This document shows positions 24,490 through 37,098 of a stretch of 64,000 bases of DNA, piece by piece (positions within the stretch are counted from its first letter, which is position 1; every line of letters begins with the position of its first letter). A model generated the notes under the pieces. That model made no database searches. It was given only the letters and a program-made list of their open reading frames with translations, and was not told the origin of the DNA. The DNA is taken from contig JACATO010001703.1 in assembly GCA_018389105.1 (NCBI GenBank), positions 32,663-96,662 of the forward strand. The letters run 5' to 3'. Both the position numbers and the translations under genes were made by a program. The stretch is from Nautilus pompilius (Eukaryota; Mollusca; Cephalopoda; Nautilida; Nautilidae).

Positions 24490-24835
24490 GACATTATTGA
24501 AGAATTCGATGAATGTCTTCGAGAAATAAGGGAGATCAACGATGATGAACTGTCGCATCAAAGCGACGATGAGGAGGACGGAGATGATAACTCTAATGGT
24601 GATGGTGAAGAAGGGGACAATGACAATGACGACTTGCCAGATGATGACTGTGAGGAAGGGGACATAAACCAAATCAGAACGCAATCATATTTTGTTTTAC
24701 TTTATCTTACTTACAATTACTTTTTTGCACATTTCGCGTTTAACTGCTACGTTTATTTTTCAATATTATGGCAAATTGAGGTGACCCTCGCATGCCAGTG
24801 TATGCGGGTCGTAATTTCGCTTTCTGAAATCTTTT
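24490..24835 (+). pseudogene. Acidic frame inside the inverted-repeat element
   Basis: The plus strand reads DDIIEEFDECLREIREINDD, then a run of Asp/Glu with Ser and Asn, ending DDDCEEGDINQIRTQSY before turning hydrophobic. Acidic leaders of this type begin some piggyBac-like transposases, which would fit the setting, but no catalytic part is present and the composition alone proves nothing. Confidence 0.3.
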
Positions 24836-24854
24836 AAATGGGAATAATTCGGCT

Positions 24855-24874
24855 TACACTCGCATGCGAGTGTA
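24855..24874. repeat. 20-bp perfect palindrome
   Basis: TACACTCGCATGCGAGTGTA is its own reverse complement. Its right half forms the inner end of the right terminal repeat, so the terminal motif occurs head to head here. Confidence 0.9.
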
Positions 24875-24999
24875 TGCGGGATAGCACGGTATGATTCTGG
24901 TTCTAAAATTTCAGGCGATAACAACATGCAAGTAATCAAACTTCTCCGCCCTCTTTGGCTAAAATAAAAGCACGCTGTAGTCATTGATCAGGCTTGCTG

Positions 25000-25700
25000 A
25001 CTTGACTCTAGGAATTCGCTCGATCGGCATTGCTAATTAGGTGAGTCCGAAGTCTCCTTGCTAGGAGAGCGATCGTTTGAACGACCCTCGATTTCGGGTC
25101 GGGGGTCCAGATCGTTGCAGCTACAGAAGCATCATAGGGCTTAATGGTTTTAGCTAAAAGAATAAACTTTTTTTTTATTCATAAAAATCTTTTAAAGGGA
25201 AAACGAATGTCAGTTTATCAATGGCAGTCAATATGTATCCCTTTTAAAGTTTAGATTACTACTTCTGAGCCAGGGGAGGTTACATTGATTTCTATAAAAC
25301 CCTACTACTAGTCGAGGACCACAAACCGAACGTGAGAGTGCTTTTCACTGACAGCTATTTTAAAGAAACTGGCTCCCGGCAGTATAATGGGAACAGTGAT
25401 TTCGCCTTTGTTCCCTTGTTTTACGCCTACGGGTGTGTCAATATGATAATAAAACACTTTTGGCTGGTGAACAACTGAAGCTGGCGAATTTCAAACAAAC
25501 ATTCCCGAGAATTGGACGTAAGTCAGATCGAAAACAAAGGGGAAGAAACAGACCGACTGGACGAATACTTTATCTCCGACCGCTCCAAAGTATCCGAAAG
25601 ACTATTACAAGGCATTAAGTACAACAGTGTTAGGGATCTACGTAATTGCAGTGTAAAGATGATGCGTTCTGTTTACCCGACCAATGATTTAACCTGACGC
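25000..25700. other. Non-coding stretch, no gene recognised
   Basis: Two overlapping frames of about 60 codons (25,433-25,697) are not recognised. A GATTTCGGGTCGGGGGTCC stretch at about 25,088 is locally GC-rich. Confidence 0.4.
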
Positions 25701-25738
25701 TGTCTTCTGTAGGCGCAAAAAGTGTATAGATCCCCAGC

Positions 25739-25780
25739 AGAGAGAGAGAGAGAGAGAGATGACGTCGATACAGAGAATAC

Positions 25781-25832
<52 letters not shown>

Positions 25833-25876
25833 AGATAGAGAGAGAGAGAGAGAGGAGAGCGAAGAGAGAGAGAGGT
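25739..25876. repeat. (GA)n block with GATGACGTCGATACAGAG unit
   Basis: GA tracts broken by GATGACGTCGATACAGAG at 25,758-25,775, which is the reverse complement of the CTGTA-TGACGTCAT spacer of the CT blocks with one rearranged base. Same repeat family, opposite strand. Confidence 0.85.
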
Positions 25877-25989
25877 ATGGGGGGCATAAAACTTCCCAGT
25901 TATAATTAATGAGGTAGAACTTATATTTTTTAATATATGCATTATGGGTTTCGTCCTGCATTAGTAGTAATTCTACCATTGGCCAAAAC

Positions 25990-28130
25990 AAGTAAAAACT
26001 TGCCGCTTTTCGCTAATTCAACGAAATTAACAGTTTAAAAACTCGAGCACAACTCGATCGTACAGATTACCTCCCACGCGCTGCAAGTTGCATATTTGCG
26101 CACGGAAGGAAGCACGCATTTTGTAAGGCCAACAGCTAACTGTTTGTTTGATTCTAGACGCAGCCTGGGAAGCGGTTCGCTGTAATGTCATTGTATGACC
26201 TTTGAAATACAAGAAAGGCCTCGCAGTTTCGACACTGTTGGTCTTTAGAGCCTCGCTCTCAGCCCTGGACAACCGGCAAGCTCGCGTAAAGCAGAAGTCC
26301 CAGAAACCCTTCCTTATACTCACACGGGGGGGGGGGAGACAAAAAAAAAAAAAAACAACACAAATAATTTGGAAAATATCTCTTTAAATGAAAAGGTTAT
26401 ATCTCATGTTTTCGTCGATGACAATCAAGGATTTTAAGTATCGCCTCAAAACAAATAAAAATAAGAATCTCGGTACCCACGTCAAAAGATTCTATTATTT
26501 TTTTTAGCATTTCAACGAATGATCAAAGTCGTTTCCTGCTTTGGTTTGTCTCGATCATTGTACGTAATGAATCCAAAACCAGATTTCTCTGTAAGAAATT
26601 TACATTGAGAGCACTGAGTAGTATGACAGACATGATTCATGCTTCGTTCTCGGAATTTTAGAACTTCCGGGAGACTAATACGATGAAACAACAACAAAAA
26701 AAACACGGTTGTAGCAGACATGCAAGTGATTCCGCAAGAAATGTACTCTGTCCTGGATCAATTTTACAAATGCTGAGAATAATTCTATGTTGATAAATAA
26801 TAGCAATGCGGATTCAGATAAACTAATAATTATCATAGTTATTTTCGTTGGTTTTCCTTTTGCGTGTGTTATCCAATATTCATGCGCGAGTGTGTGCTAA
26901 ATATAATACAAAAATATCTAATATACATTTTGAATCTCAGAATTTGAAAACATCACAGGCAAATAAATAAATGAATATTATTCATTTTTCATAACGGCGG
27001 ATAATTATACTTTTTTTTTTCAAATTATCAGTAATTTTTGGAAATTGTTAGCGCTTATAAGGCAATAAACGAGAATCATCGATAAATTAAAAATATTAAA
27101 GAGTAGGGTTTTTTTTTTAATTCTCATGAATAATTAAATGAAAAGCGATTTTCTTATCAGAATCTCGTGTAATCACTGGGCACCTTGATTTGATTTCGTG
27201 AATATGCCAAACCGCCACCTGGCGGCTAACGAAGCATCAAGAGAAATTTATCAAAGAGTTAAGGTCACCACTTCATTAACCACGGCGCCACATTCACGAT
27301 TTTAAACTACTGGGATTCCATGGTATATATATATAGAAAATTAAATGCTACATCTACGTAACGTTATTATCGTCTTTCTTAATAATAAACGATAAATCCA
27401 GGAAATGCAGTTCACAAAATTCCTCAGAGTCTAATAGTTGATAGGCAGATAGGAATACTGTGTTATTTAAAAGCGAGCGATTCGACGGAAGGGGCTAATT
27501 TTCGAAGTGTAGCTTCGCGATTTTTCCATAGGTAAAATACGCAAATTGTAGGCTGATGAGGGAAGAGAAAAAGGGGGGGGAAATGGTACACGATTAGAAA
27601 GCATTACTCTCAAATGCTGTTCATTTAAGATAACTGCCTAGCAACAAAGCAGCTGAGGAACATGCCATAGTTACAGTCGGTTTTTAACACGGAATCATGA
27701 GGAATTTGAGAAGGTTCTGAAAATCGACTGTAAATAATGCGACAGAGAAATCGGAGGAGGGGTTCAGAAAACTGGTTGTGATCAGAAGTCGATTACATCA
27801 ACCGAGATTCGAACAATAGCCACAAAGACGGGAAAATCTTCCGCTCAACGGAAGAGAAACCGGTCGATTGAGGCGCCTAATGGCAGCATTTCTCCTGGAG
27901 GCAGTTCTGATTTTAGCCTGATGTTCTTCGTCACGTGAAAGAAAAAAACAAACCGTTAAAAGACAGACATGAAGATTGGCATTATCCACTGTTCTTGTGT
28001 GTGGAACCTTTCCCCAGAGGATACCCTAAACTTGTCGTCAACTGTTAGTGTGATTTATATCTATGAATAAATTTTCATACTTTCGCGCTCCTTATTAATT
28101 TATTTAAACTTTAAAAAATGCTTCACCTAA
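25990..28130. other. Non-coding stretch, no gene recognised
   Basis: Intergenic or intronic sequence with a G10/A run at 26,326-26,355 and AT-rich parts at 26,900-27,170. No recognisable reading frame. Confidence 0.45.
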
Positions 28131-28139
28131 AAATTACTT

Positions 28140-28530
28140 TACTTGGGCTCCAAATGGGATAAGCTGTGCAGACGCCAGGTCTCCCGATATATCAGTTAGA
28201 AAATGACTATAGTCAGCTGTGATCTGGTTAGAGGGCATCTAGTGCGAGACCATCGGGGTATCAGTGGAGAATACATTTCTAGGTTCCAGTAATCCACAGC
28301 TTGAATGCTTCACCTGGGATTGGAGAAACGTGACCGGCGCATGATATTACAGTTTACGAGGCTATATGTGGAGGCGGGAGCGTCATGGTATGAGTTTCCT
28401 CCTGATATGGAGGAAAGTGCAGAATTGGTATTTGTCAAGGGACTTCCTTTCTGCGAACAGGCATACTGGGATCGATTTCTCATATTTTTACGCCACAACT
28501 CTCAAGTCACCACAGTCTGGAAGGAAAACC
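28140..28530 (+). pseudogene. Tc1-like transposase fossil 1
   Basis: The plus strand around 28,365-28,395 reads GGGSVMV, followed by a stop where Trp is expected. This is the conserved block just before the second catalytic Asp region of Tc1-like transposases. GKCRI follows in the same frame. The upstream sequence (SRF at about 28,283, frameshifted) agrees with the preceding block. Several stops break it. Neither a terminal repeat nor a TA duplication was identified. Confidence 0.45.
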
Positions 28531-29060
28531 AAAACAATCAATCTCTTTCCTGGGTACCGCAAAGACTTCATATTAAACCGATCGTACAGTATACTGTGGC
28601 GGTGTGCTAAGTATCTTTAGTGCCTTAAATTTGTTGTAGTAGCGGCGGCAGCTCATGATTTTGTCACCGAAGAATCATGGAAAACTTCACTATTTCACCA
28701 AAATCCCGCCTAGCAATATTAAGACTTTTCTAGTTATGACATCACAAGCCGCCGACGCCGTCACCACTACCGTATTATAAGACCCACACATAGCTGGCAC
28801 GCTGCTTAGAACACCATACTTTTACCTTAAATTTTATTATTTACCATCTTCTGTGTCATATCTAGGATTTTAATTTTATTACTTTGGCTTTTTTTTAAAA
28901 AAAAAGACCCCTTTAAAGATGTAATTTAAACAACCATAAAAATGCTTAATGGTTGAAACTGAATCGCAAAAGAGACAAACACAAGCGCTTGGATGCAGCG
29001 AAGATGAAAAGAGAGAAGAAAAAATTATGAAAATTCGCAGTGAATGGATTGGGGGGAGTG

Positions 29061-29085
29061 GTGTGTGTGTGTGTGTGTGTGTGTG
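29061..29085. repeat. (GT)12 microsatellite
   Basis: Uninterrupted GT repeat following GGGGGGAGTG. Confidence 0.95.
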
Positions 29086-29664
29086 ACGAGTGGGGGAAAT
29101 GAGGAAACTGTCCCCCTGGTCCAATGTTTGTATAGCATACGCTGCTACGACTATTTACAATGGGGAACTTTTTCCAGATCCGCCACTCTCGACGTCGTGT
29201 ACAATGCCCACGAACGTCTCACACGTGTACATCCCGCTGTATCCGATCTGCAGTCGCTGTCGGGTCCTTCCTAAAGCCTTAATAACTAGTGGGGTGTTCA
29301 ATATCTATGACGAAAGTTCGCCCTGACGAAGCATGTTCGACTGTGTTTTTACAAGATAACCACTGGAGAGGAGAGAGACGTAAATCCCTATTGTTGAAGT
29401 TCTGTTATTGCTTTAGTTGTTGTGGAAGAAGTGATTTGGCGGATAATCATCTCTCCGCTGATGGTTACTCTCGCCAGAGCCGATATTCTTTGTTCGACCA
29501 CAATAGTGTATTCCCGTTCACGTGGTACTGACATTTAAAGGCCTATACAAAATCTCGTAGTATCAGCTTCTGACGACTGATTGAATGGTCCTTTATTTTT
29601 ACGGAATTACAAGTGATATTTTGGAAAATGACGAAGCTTATTGTATGTTTCTTTTCTTTTCTAG

Positions 29665-29764
29665 GCTGGCCGTTCGGAGCGTTTCTTTGCAAAGCCACTC
29701 CGTATCTGCAGGGCGTTTCTGTCTGTGCGTCGGTGAACACCTTGGCCGCCATAGCCGTTGACAG
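29665..29764 (+). CDS. Neuropeptide GPCR (SIFamide/NPFF-receptor-like), TM3 exon
   Basis: A 100-bp internal exon between a pyrimidine-rich acceptor (TTCTTTTCTAG) and the donor AG|GTAAGA. It codes for (G)[19 protein letters not shown] and [13 protein letters not shown](R): the end of extracellular loop 1, the conserved Cys of TM3 that forms a disulfide with loop 2, TM3 itself, and Asp-Arg of the DRY motif needed for G-protein activation. It starts in phase 1 (the final two bases of a Gly codon) and ends two bases into the Arg codon; the G that completes it and the Tyr codon begin the exon at 56,589. The GWPFG, PYLQG and [13 protein letters not shown] blocks are typical of invertebrate SIFamide receptors and vertebrate NPFF receptors (rhodopsin family). 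The exons for TM1-TM2 are not visible in the window. Confidence 0.93.
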
Positions 29765-30484
29765 GTAAGACAATACTTCGCTCCATATTTATGACACCTG
29801 TAATTTTAGCGATCTCACGTGTACTGACGGACCTGTAGTTTTTGGCGTTTTTCTGGTTAATGTAAAGTGAAAAAAAAAAGAAAATCATATTTTGCTAACC
29901 TTTACTTGCACGGCTTCATACAGCCTTTGATCCTCCGCTTAATTTAATTGAGACAGGTGAGCCGTAGTTTATTAATGTTCACGGTTTCTGCGATCTGAAC
30001 AGGTGCCGCGTGTATGCTGCTCGTCACGGTCGCTTGAACAGTCCGACAACCGCCATCTTTGCTTCTCCCCCCCCTAATATAGCAAATAAGGACCTGGAAG
30101 AGAGCAGTGAACAATGAAGTTACTGAAACAGGGATGGAAAACGGGGCAGAATTCGAACAGACCGCGTCGGGCTTCGCATAATAATTGTCCCCTTTTTTCT
30201 GCTGCGATTACCGGAAGCTATTGCAAATCAGTGGCTGCGGGGTGTAAAGAAGGGCAACCGACGAGGTGCAGGTCTGGAACCAACTCTTGGGATTGACGTT
30301 GGCTCGCCCAGAACAGAGTGGCGTCCGGCCCTGACGACGGCAGGCGACGAGGAAGCTCTGGAGCGAGGCTCCCCTACCGTCTACTGGGTCTTGCCTGGGT
30401 CTCCTGTGGTTTAGAGCGGTTCGTAAATTTGCGATGAAGTAAAACTGCCCGATCTTTTGGGAATCTAACAGGTTTTAACACCTG

Positions 30485-30545
30485 GCCGAATATATCAGAC
30501 TGATGGAACATTCTGGTCGTTGCTCTAACCACTGAGCTACTGAAA
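30485..30545 (-). repeat. tRNA-like fragment with strong A box
   Basis: The minus strand at 30,539-30,521 is TAGCTCAGTGGTTAGAGCA, a textbook tRNA D-arm with A box. The remaining cloverleaf is not convincing. A weak B-box-like GTTAGATTCC lies about 60 bases further on. Likely the head of a tRNA-derived SINE or a decayed tRNA pseudogene. Confidence 0.5.
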
Positions 30546-31380
30546 AGAGTTGGATTTCTAATAGACGGTATTTACCCCTCCTCCCCCATTTTTTTTTCAG
30601 GAAAACACCCAATCGTTTCTGCATAGGGAGAACGGATCAATAACTCGTCCTGAATTAGGGATTTACTAAAATTCCTTTTACCTGTGAACAGTAACAGGTT
30701 GTCTCGCTCACCCACCTACCGACGGACACCAGGGACCCTAATTATAAATTAGCTGAAGTTTTAACACGACATCATCATGAGAAAGAAACTGAACATCTTA
30801 AGTAATCCAGATTTAAAAACCGGAATAAATTACTAGCGACAAAACGGAATTGGTTTAATTGTATTTATAATCGTCTTTCTTTTCTGAGAGCTTCTTGTCT
30901 ACATATCAGAAAAGATCTCAGAGAGAAACTATAATTCAAAGAGCTTATTTACTCAAGTTCTCCGACAGCAGGCGCTAGACAGGCTCCTTCCTCTACAGTG
31001 AATGCTTTCTGGAACCTCTCTTGATCTAAGGTGGTAAATATTGATGCTTCATCTTTTCAGAAGATACACAGAGTATTTATAAAACATAGCCAAATATAAC
31101 ATTTATTAGATATTTTTCAAGATCATTAATCGTTTTAAGCGGCTGCGCAGTGAGCACCTGTTATACTTCCATTATCGCCGATATTGGCGTCGTGTAAACT
31201 GACGCTTTACGGATTTTGGGTCGGCCAGATTCTTGGAAAGTAAATCTAACAACGTAGTGATACCCCCATCATACAGTGACAACTATCTCCCTGTTAGAAA
31301 GTAAATATATCTTTTTCATCTGTAAAAAAAAAACAACAACAACAAACAACAGCGTCAAGTTTTTCGAAAAATTGAGAGAG

Positions 31381-31401
31381 ATGATGATGTCACTACAGAA
31401 A

Positions 31402-31470
<69 letters not shown>

Positions 31471-31519
31471 AGAGAGAGATCAGAGACAGAGAGAGAGAAA
31501 GAAAGAGAGGAGAGAGAGG

Positions 31520-31557
<38 letters not shown>

Positions 31558-31572
31558 AGATGCATCAGTACA

Positions 31573-31644
<72 letters not shown>

Positions 31645-31740
31645 AGCGAGAGAGATGGCATCGAGCGAGAGAGAGAGGAGAGAGAGGAGAGATTTCCTCA
31701 GAGAGAGAGAGAAGAAAGATCAGTCAGAGAGAGAGAGCTC
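31381..31740. repeat. (GA)n block with degenerate CRE-type spacers
   Basis: GA tracts containing GATGATGTCACTACAGAAAG (31,383) and GATGCATCAGTACAGAGAG (31,559), both reverse-complement relatives of the CTGTACTGACGTCAT spacer at 3.5 kb. Long Arg-Glu or Ser-Leu frames across it are repeat artefacts. Confidence 0.85.
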
Positions 31741-31799
31741 TACAGGGCTCAGAGAGGAGAAGGCAACGTGGAGGAGAAGGGTCAAGAGAATCTCAACCT

Positions 31800-33530
31800 C
31801 TAAGGAAAAGGGAGGAAAAAGGGTAAACCAATATAGAAGCGGGAGAAAAACTCTCCAGCCTCAACTACTAAACAGAATCTTAGTGATGTTTTTAGCAAAA
31901 AGGCATCATTGGCTTTTATTCTTTCCTTCAGTCCACCTGGCAGAGAAGAGATCGGGACGCTCACGGATCGGTAGGGAGACGCACCGGTCGGCTCCTGATC
32001 AGTCTTAGTCTGGAATATTTTTTTTTTTTTTTAAAAAAGCAAACAAACAAAAAAGTAGTTTTCTCTTGCTTAAAGAACATCCGTTAATCAGCTCGTACTC
32101 ACACGCTATAAAATCGCATTGACACCCCCCGGCTTTGGCTCGCCGAGCTCGGTGTCGGCGCGAAGCCAATTGAAGAAAATAAAGTTTGTTTTAATTTTTT
32201 TTTTTTTTTTTTTAGTGGTGGAGATAAAATCGAGGAATTTCCACGTACTCCGGAAGCTGCTTTCAGAGAAGTAATAATAGGAAATACGTTTTGTTGTTGT
32301 TGTTTTATTACTGTCCGGCTGTTTACCGCAAGGGATGTGTTTGTGTTTTTTCCTCCAGCCTTCTTTTATCTAATGCCAACACATCGACGGCGGGAGATAA
32401 AAACCACGGCCGTAATTTATATGTAGGAAAATCGAATTGCATTTTTTCAAGCATAAACGCCATGATTTCTGTATATGAAAGACAACAATAGCGACCAAAT
32501 GTGTCAATTTTTGTTGTTGTTGTCCTTTGTAGTTGAAGCCAGCTCAGAGAAAGAGGTGAGAGTCGATTCCACCGGACTTTTTGTTCGCTTCTCTCTCACT
32601 CGGGTACCCTGTCGATCGAATTTTTCGACTGCAGCGCCTCCCCTCGCCATTCATTCAGTCAGTAAAATGATTTCTCCCTCGATAAAGATCAGCGTTTAAC
32701 AGCTGACATCCTGCCTCTCGAAGAAAGAAGAAAGTTTTAATCGCGTAAAGTTTTCTCCTCGAATGGTGTAAACGGTCAGGCAGAACCTCGATCACTCGAA
32801 AACATGCAGCATCTTCCAGCAATCGCCTAACTTTATTGTTGTTTATTATCTCCCCCTGTTCGGTCCGACCGGAATTCCACGTCTCCATTTGGCTGGCTGA
32901 CGCTTAAATCGTATTTATACTTGATTAAAATATCTCGCTAAAGAGGAATAGTCCGCTATCTGACAGCTATTCTTTTTGTTTGTTTGTGTGTACACAGCCA
33001 GCTTCAAAGCGAACAGCTTAATTACAAAATGAAAAAAAAGAAAAGAAGCTCCATAGAATTATTTTCGTGAATTTTCATGCGCTATTGGCCACGCGCTTTG
33101 GTTCAGTTGGAAACGAAGTTATCTTTCTTTGCTACGCAATAAAAAGAAAATGGCCGTACAATCCGCTTACTTTTTCGTATATACAGAATCACCTGAGAGC
33201 ATATTTGACAATTATAGTTGGGAGCGTTTAAAGAATTTAATACAGTTATTTTACCTGCACTATAAGTTTGCAACGTTTTACAAAATATTTCAAATGGAAA
33301 CAAAGTTACATTATTTTGCTGTTGTTCAAATTCTAGCAACATCTTGTTTTTGGATGGTAGAGTGCGATATATTTTCAATAACTTTACCTGGAAAACTATT
33401 ACAAATTTAAGAATAGGACAAAAACATGCATTTTTTTTCTTTTCATATTTTTAGGAATGCGTTAGAATTTAATTTATTTACACGTCGCAAAATTATTTGG
33501 AGAAGCAGAGTTGCAACAGAAAAAGCAAAT
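31800..33530. other. Intronic, no gene recognised
   Basis: Holds T and TTG runs (32,005-32,035, 32,195-32,215, 32,290-32,305) and an ATTATCTCCCC word near 32,846. No recognisable reading frame on either strand. Confidence 0.45.
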
Positions 33531-33536
33531 AATGTA

Positions 33537-33670
33537 AAGATACGATGAAATTACCTCCCCTGATATTTGCATGTCATAAAAAATATATATTCACCATTTA
33601 CAGAAGATACGATGTAATTATCTCCCCTCTTATTGCATATCATATATATATATTTACCGTTTACAGGAAG
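33537..33670. repeat. Two tandem copies of a 67-bp unit
   Basis: AAGATACGATG-AATTA-CTCCCCT begins at 33,537 and again at 33,604. Each unit runs through a TATATAT stretch and ends TTACAG. A third start (GAAGATAACTCAAATTA) follows at 33,667. The units contain the ATCTCCCC word seen elsewhere in the window. Confidence 0.8.
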
Positions 33671-33679
33671 ATAACTCAA

Positions 33680-36600
33680 ATTATTAAACATGCGTGATTT
33701 TTTAAAAAAATGTTGAGGTTTTATGAAGTGCTTAATAAAGATGTGATCGTATTATTCTATCTTATGCAAAACAGTTACTGATATTGGACTAACTCGACAA
33801 TGCATGTACCTAAAAATGTAAATCTCATTTACGGTGCCACGCAACTGCTTATTTCCGCTCGGCTAGTATTTTGGGAGTTAGTTATCTGAAATGTACGAGT
33901 ACACAAGGCGACAGCACACGGCCCCAAACAGAATTATCTCTACTGTTTTAGAGCGTTGTTACGAAGGCCCACGACGGCCTGTGAAGTCATTACTCGAACT
34001 GTTCATCTTTACAGATAATCCACGCATGCTTAAGTTTGAAATCAAGAATAGCCATAAATACTTGCATTATTGTTTTTTTTTTAAGATAATGGTTTATTTT
34101 AAGATTACGTTTTCCATACTCTAACTCATTTCTTTCTTTCTTTTGTAGTAAAGTAAATCTTTCTTTAAAAAAACTTTTTTGTTTTCTTTTTTATAAGGAA
34201 GAAAATAATCGTTTTGCCGATCTGACTTCGGGGGTAAAAAAAAAACAATTTTCAAACATCTTTTCGGTAAAATGGTTTTTAAATGGTATATTTGCAACCG
34301 GTCTTTTAACTTAATTCTTCTCCAAACATGAGACCGATTTGCAACAATGCTTTGATACTGTCTCTGGAGCTCTCCCTCTTTTGTCACCCTTTCGGTAAGG
34401 CGAAGCTGCTAACGACTTTTCTGTGTTGTTACCTTCTTCTTTACGAGGTGTTAAAAAATTTCAAACATGCCCACTGCTTTGATGGCACCTTGAACATATT
34501 TTTCCTGGTAACTTCCAGCTAATGCTTTTGTGTTTCTGCTTCTTTTATAATTTAGTCTTTGATGTAAGATTTCCATCAAAAAACGTTTCATGTAGAGTCG
34601 GTCTTTCTAGCTCACAGGATTCTGTCGGTAACCAGATAGCAGAAAGTTTTCTTTAAAAACCAAAGCTAATTCATTTTTAACGTTTTTTTTTTTTCAGGAG
34701 AGAATGGACTTAGTTTTTACGAAAACAGTCATTCTTGTTAAAATGTACAGATAAGTGAGTCTATAATCGACAGCTGGTGCTTTAACTTTAAGTATATAAC
34801 GTCAAGTATAGCGCCACCTACACGCTTAGTTAGGAATTACTGGTGTACTGGTGATGTAACAGCCTAGTCCCTGTGGTTAGCTTTTCCTTGTTCTTATTCG
34901 TACGCGGTCTCAACAGTGCATCGTATAATTCTCGCGCGGATGTGTGGGTGTGTAAATAAAATCTTACCAGCACACAGATTTAAAAGTCAAGAAAAATATA
35001 AAATTAGCGAGCAAAAAAAACGCTTCTGTATTTTTAATTACACTGGGCGACGACAAAAATAAATTTTCTCTTCTTCTAGAGAAATTGCGACTGTTTCTCA
35101 GTGATTCGGCAGCTGATTCTAAAAGTCAAGTTGAAATTTACTGATCGTCCCTCGTTCTTGACGTACAATAGATTTATTCGAAATATTCTTATATGTCGCA
35201 AAAAAATAACAACGTTTTTTTTTAAGATTTGTGCAGAAACTCTTCTACCTGGAGCTCATGAATTCCACTTCTGCAAATGAGAGCCAAGATCTCCGCGCTG
35301 CAACGATAGAGACAAGTCACGGAACAGATCAATTAGCTCTTCTCGTGCGATCAGATGAGGCAGTTTTTTTGCTGAGCTTCCATAGAAAAAGATATTATCA
35401 GACGAAGAGGACGATGATGATTCATTGTCTCTTTGCAGGATAACTCTTCTGTTTCTCAACTTTCTGGTGGGCATGGCGCTAGAGTCAATGCTTTTGTTAC
35501 AGACGCAATATTTAGATAGTTAATGTATTGTTTGGTTTTTCTAGAGTATCCAGAAACAATTTGTCCAGCTAAACCAGTAGTCAGTCAGATGATCTTCAGG
35601 CTCCCGCCATATCACGGGAACTGCAAACGGCGTACCTGATCCTCTTCTCAATCAGCCGCTGTGTCAAGCCAGATGTACGAACTGTCCAACACACCTGTGG
35701 AACCAAGTGTTTTATCTTGGTCGCCAATTTTACGAACAAAACACAGTGGTAGTAAGTCCCCATTACTTTGTGTGGGACGCCTCGTTTTTGTGGAACTGTA
35801 ATAAATTTTCCACAAAGTAACAGTTGGTAGAAAACTTGACTGTGTGGCGGGTTCGGCTCAGGCCGAAGTGACCGACGAGGGGCGTCTGACTCAGCCCCCC
35901 CCCTTACGTGCTCAAGCGAGGGATGTTCGAGAAAACGGAGCACGCGACTGCTCTGTCGCTGCCGGGCGGATTCAGTGAGCCTGGGGGGGGGGACAAAGCG
36001 AGAATGCTTGGATTATCGTCACAAATGTACGCTTTTCGTCAGGCATGATTCTGTTTTACTAAGTATGGAATCTGATATCACGATTTGCGCATGCGCTAAG
36101 CGGTGCGAATTCTGGGTGTCGGATGCTGAACTTAGAGACGCAGAAAGGCAGCCAGTCCCTCGCCAGTCGTCTCCTTTTCCACCGCTGTGTTCACAACCTT
36201 ATTGTTTTTAGTTCGCCCAGAGCCGTCCTCGATAAACCACCGTGGAATATTGGTGGGGGGCTGTAAAAGATGTGTCGGTCCTTCCGAAAATGCTGCTCAC
36301 GTGAAAACCACTGGAGAACCGACAACAGGGTTGTCAGGAAACTGGATGGCTACGGGCACCACGCCCGTCACCATTGTCAAATATCCGAGGTTATCCGGAG
36401 ACAGACATAATGGAGCTGGTTAATAGTTCCAGTTAGATTTCGCGTCATAAAAGGCAGATCGGTTTAGTGAAAGTCAGGGTTTCTTCTTCGATGCGTTGAC
36501 GATTGAATAAAAGTCTGACAAAACAGCGAAAAGTCTACGACTAAGGAAGCATCCTTGAGGCTGGTGATTCCGGTGGTGGTGGCGGATGTATGGTGACAGT

Positions 36601-37075
36601 GGGATTATCTTGCTGCACCCAGAATTCTAAATTACACCACGTATCCAGAAAATATATCTGAGCTCGTCGTCGTTTCTCATTTTGACGGTTCATCCCGCTC
36701 GCTACTTAGACCGTTCTTGCGAGCAGCAGCTTGGGGAGGAGAAGTGAGCAACTGATCCGTACAAGGAAAGGCCACATCGACATTGGCATTAAAGGGACAT
36801 TGTCACATTTCTCTGCAAAATATCGATGGTGCATCTCACACCATATCGTCTTACAAGACTTTCTTTAATAACCGTTTTTTAGATGCCATTTTACAAATTC
36901 CTGAATAAAACCAGAAAATTCATTTTCTAAAATATCAATACTTTGTGGCTTCAGGCCACTTTAGTCGGAGATGAATTTTCCTTTATACAGCAGTTCCGCA
37001 GAAATGTCTTTGGGGAATTTTATGATATTTAACCAATGTCGAAGTGTATGCATATATAATAATGGTGGACTTAAC
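33680..37075. other. Intronic, no gene recognised
   Basis: Mixed composition. A minus-strand frame of 115 codons at 35,596-35,943 (with HSQVFYQLLLCGKFI) is not recognised and may be a transposon remnant. G and C runs lie at 35,897 and 35,984. Confidence 0.4.
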
Positions 37076-37080
37076 CAGTG

Positions 37081-37098
37081 GACACACACACACACACA
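37081..37098. repeat. (AC)9 microsatellite
   Basis: Short uninterrupted AC run. Confidence 0.9.

Larger units (their letters stand above)
23910..24895. mobile_element. Inverted-repeat-bounded 1-kb element
   Basis: The left 31 bases (23,910-23,940, from ATCATACC to ACTTGCA) match the reverse complement of 24,865-24,895 at 26 of 31 positions, and all five differences are transitions. Similar outward sequence (GAAATT near both ends) suggests the repeats may extend a little. A related subterminal copy of the CGCAT-AGTGTATGCGGG motif lies at 24,787-24,810. The structure is that of a DNA transposon or MITE. The superfamily is not clear: no TTAA or TA duplication could be placed with confidence. 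Confidence 0.65.

Noticed and set aside
1-29640. Search for the TM1-TM2 exon of the receptor
   Set aside because: No plus-strand segment with a TM1 GN..V pattern or TM2 N-L-A-x-x-D pattern and suitable splice sites was seen; the exon is probably left of the window.
31276-32008. Arg-Glu-rich frames of 175-201 codons
   Set aside because: They are translations of the (GA)n repeat; similar Ser-Leu or Arg-Glu frames occur at every CT block.
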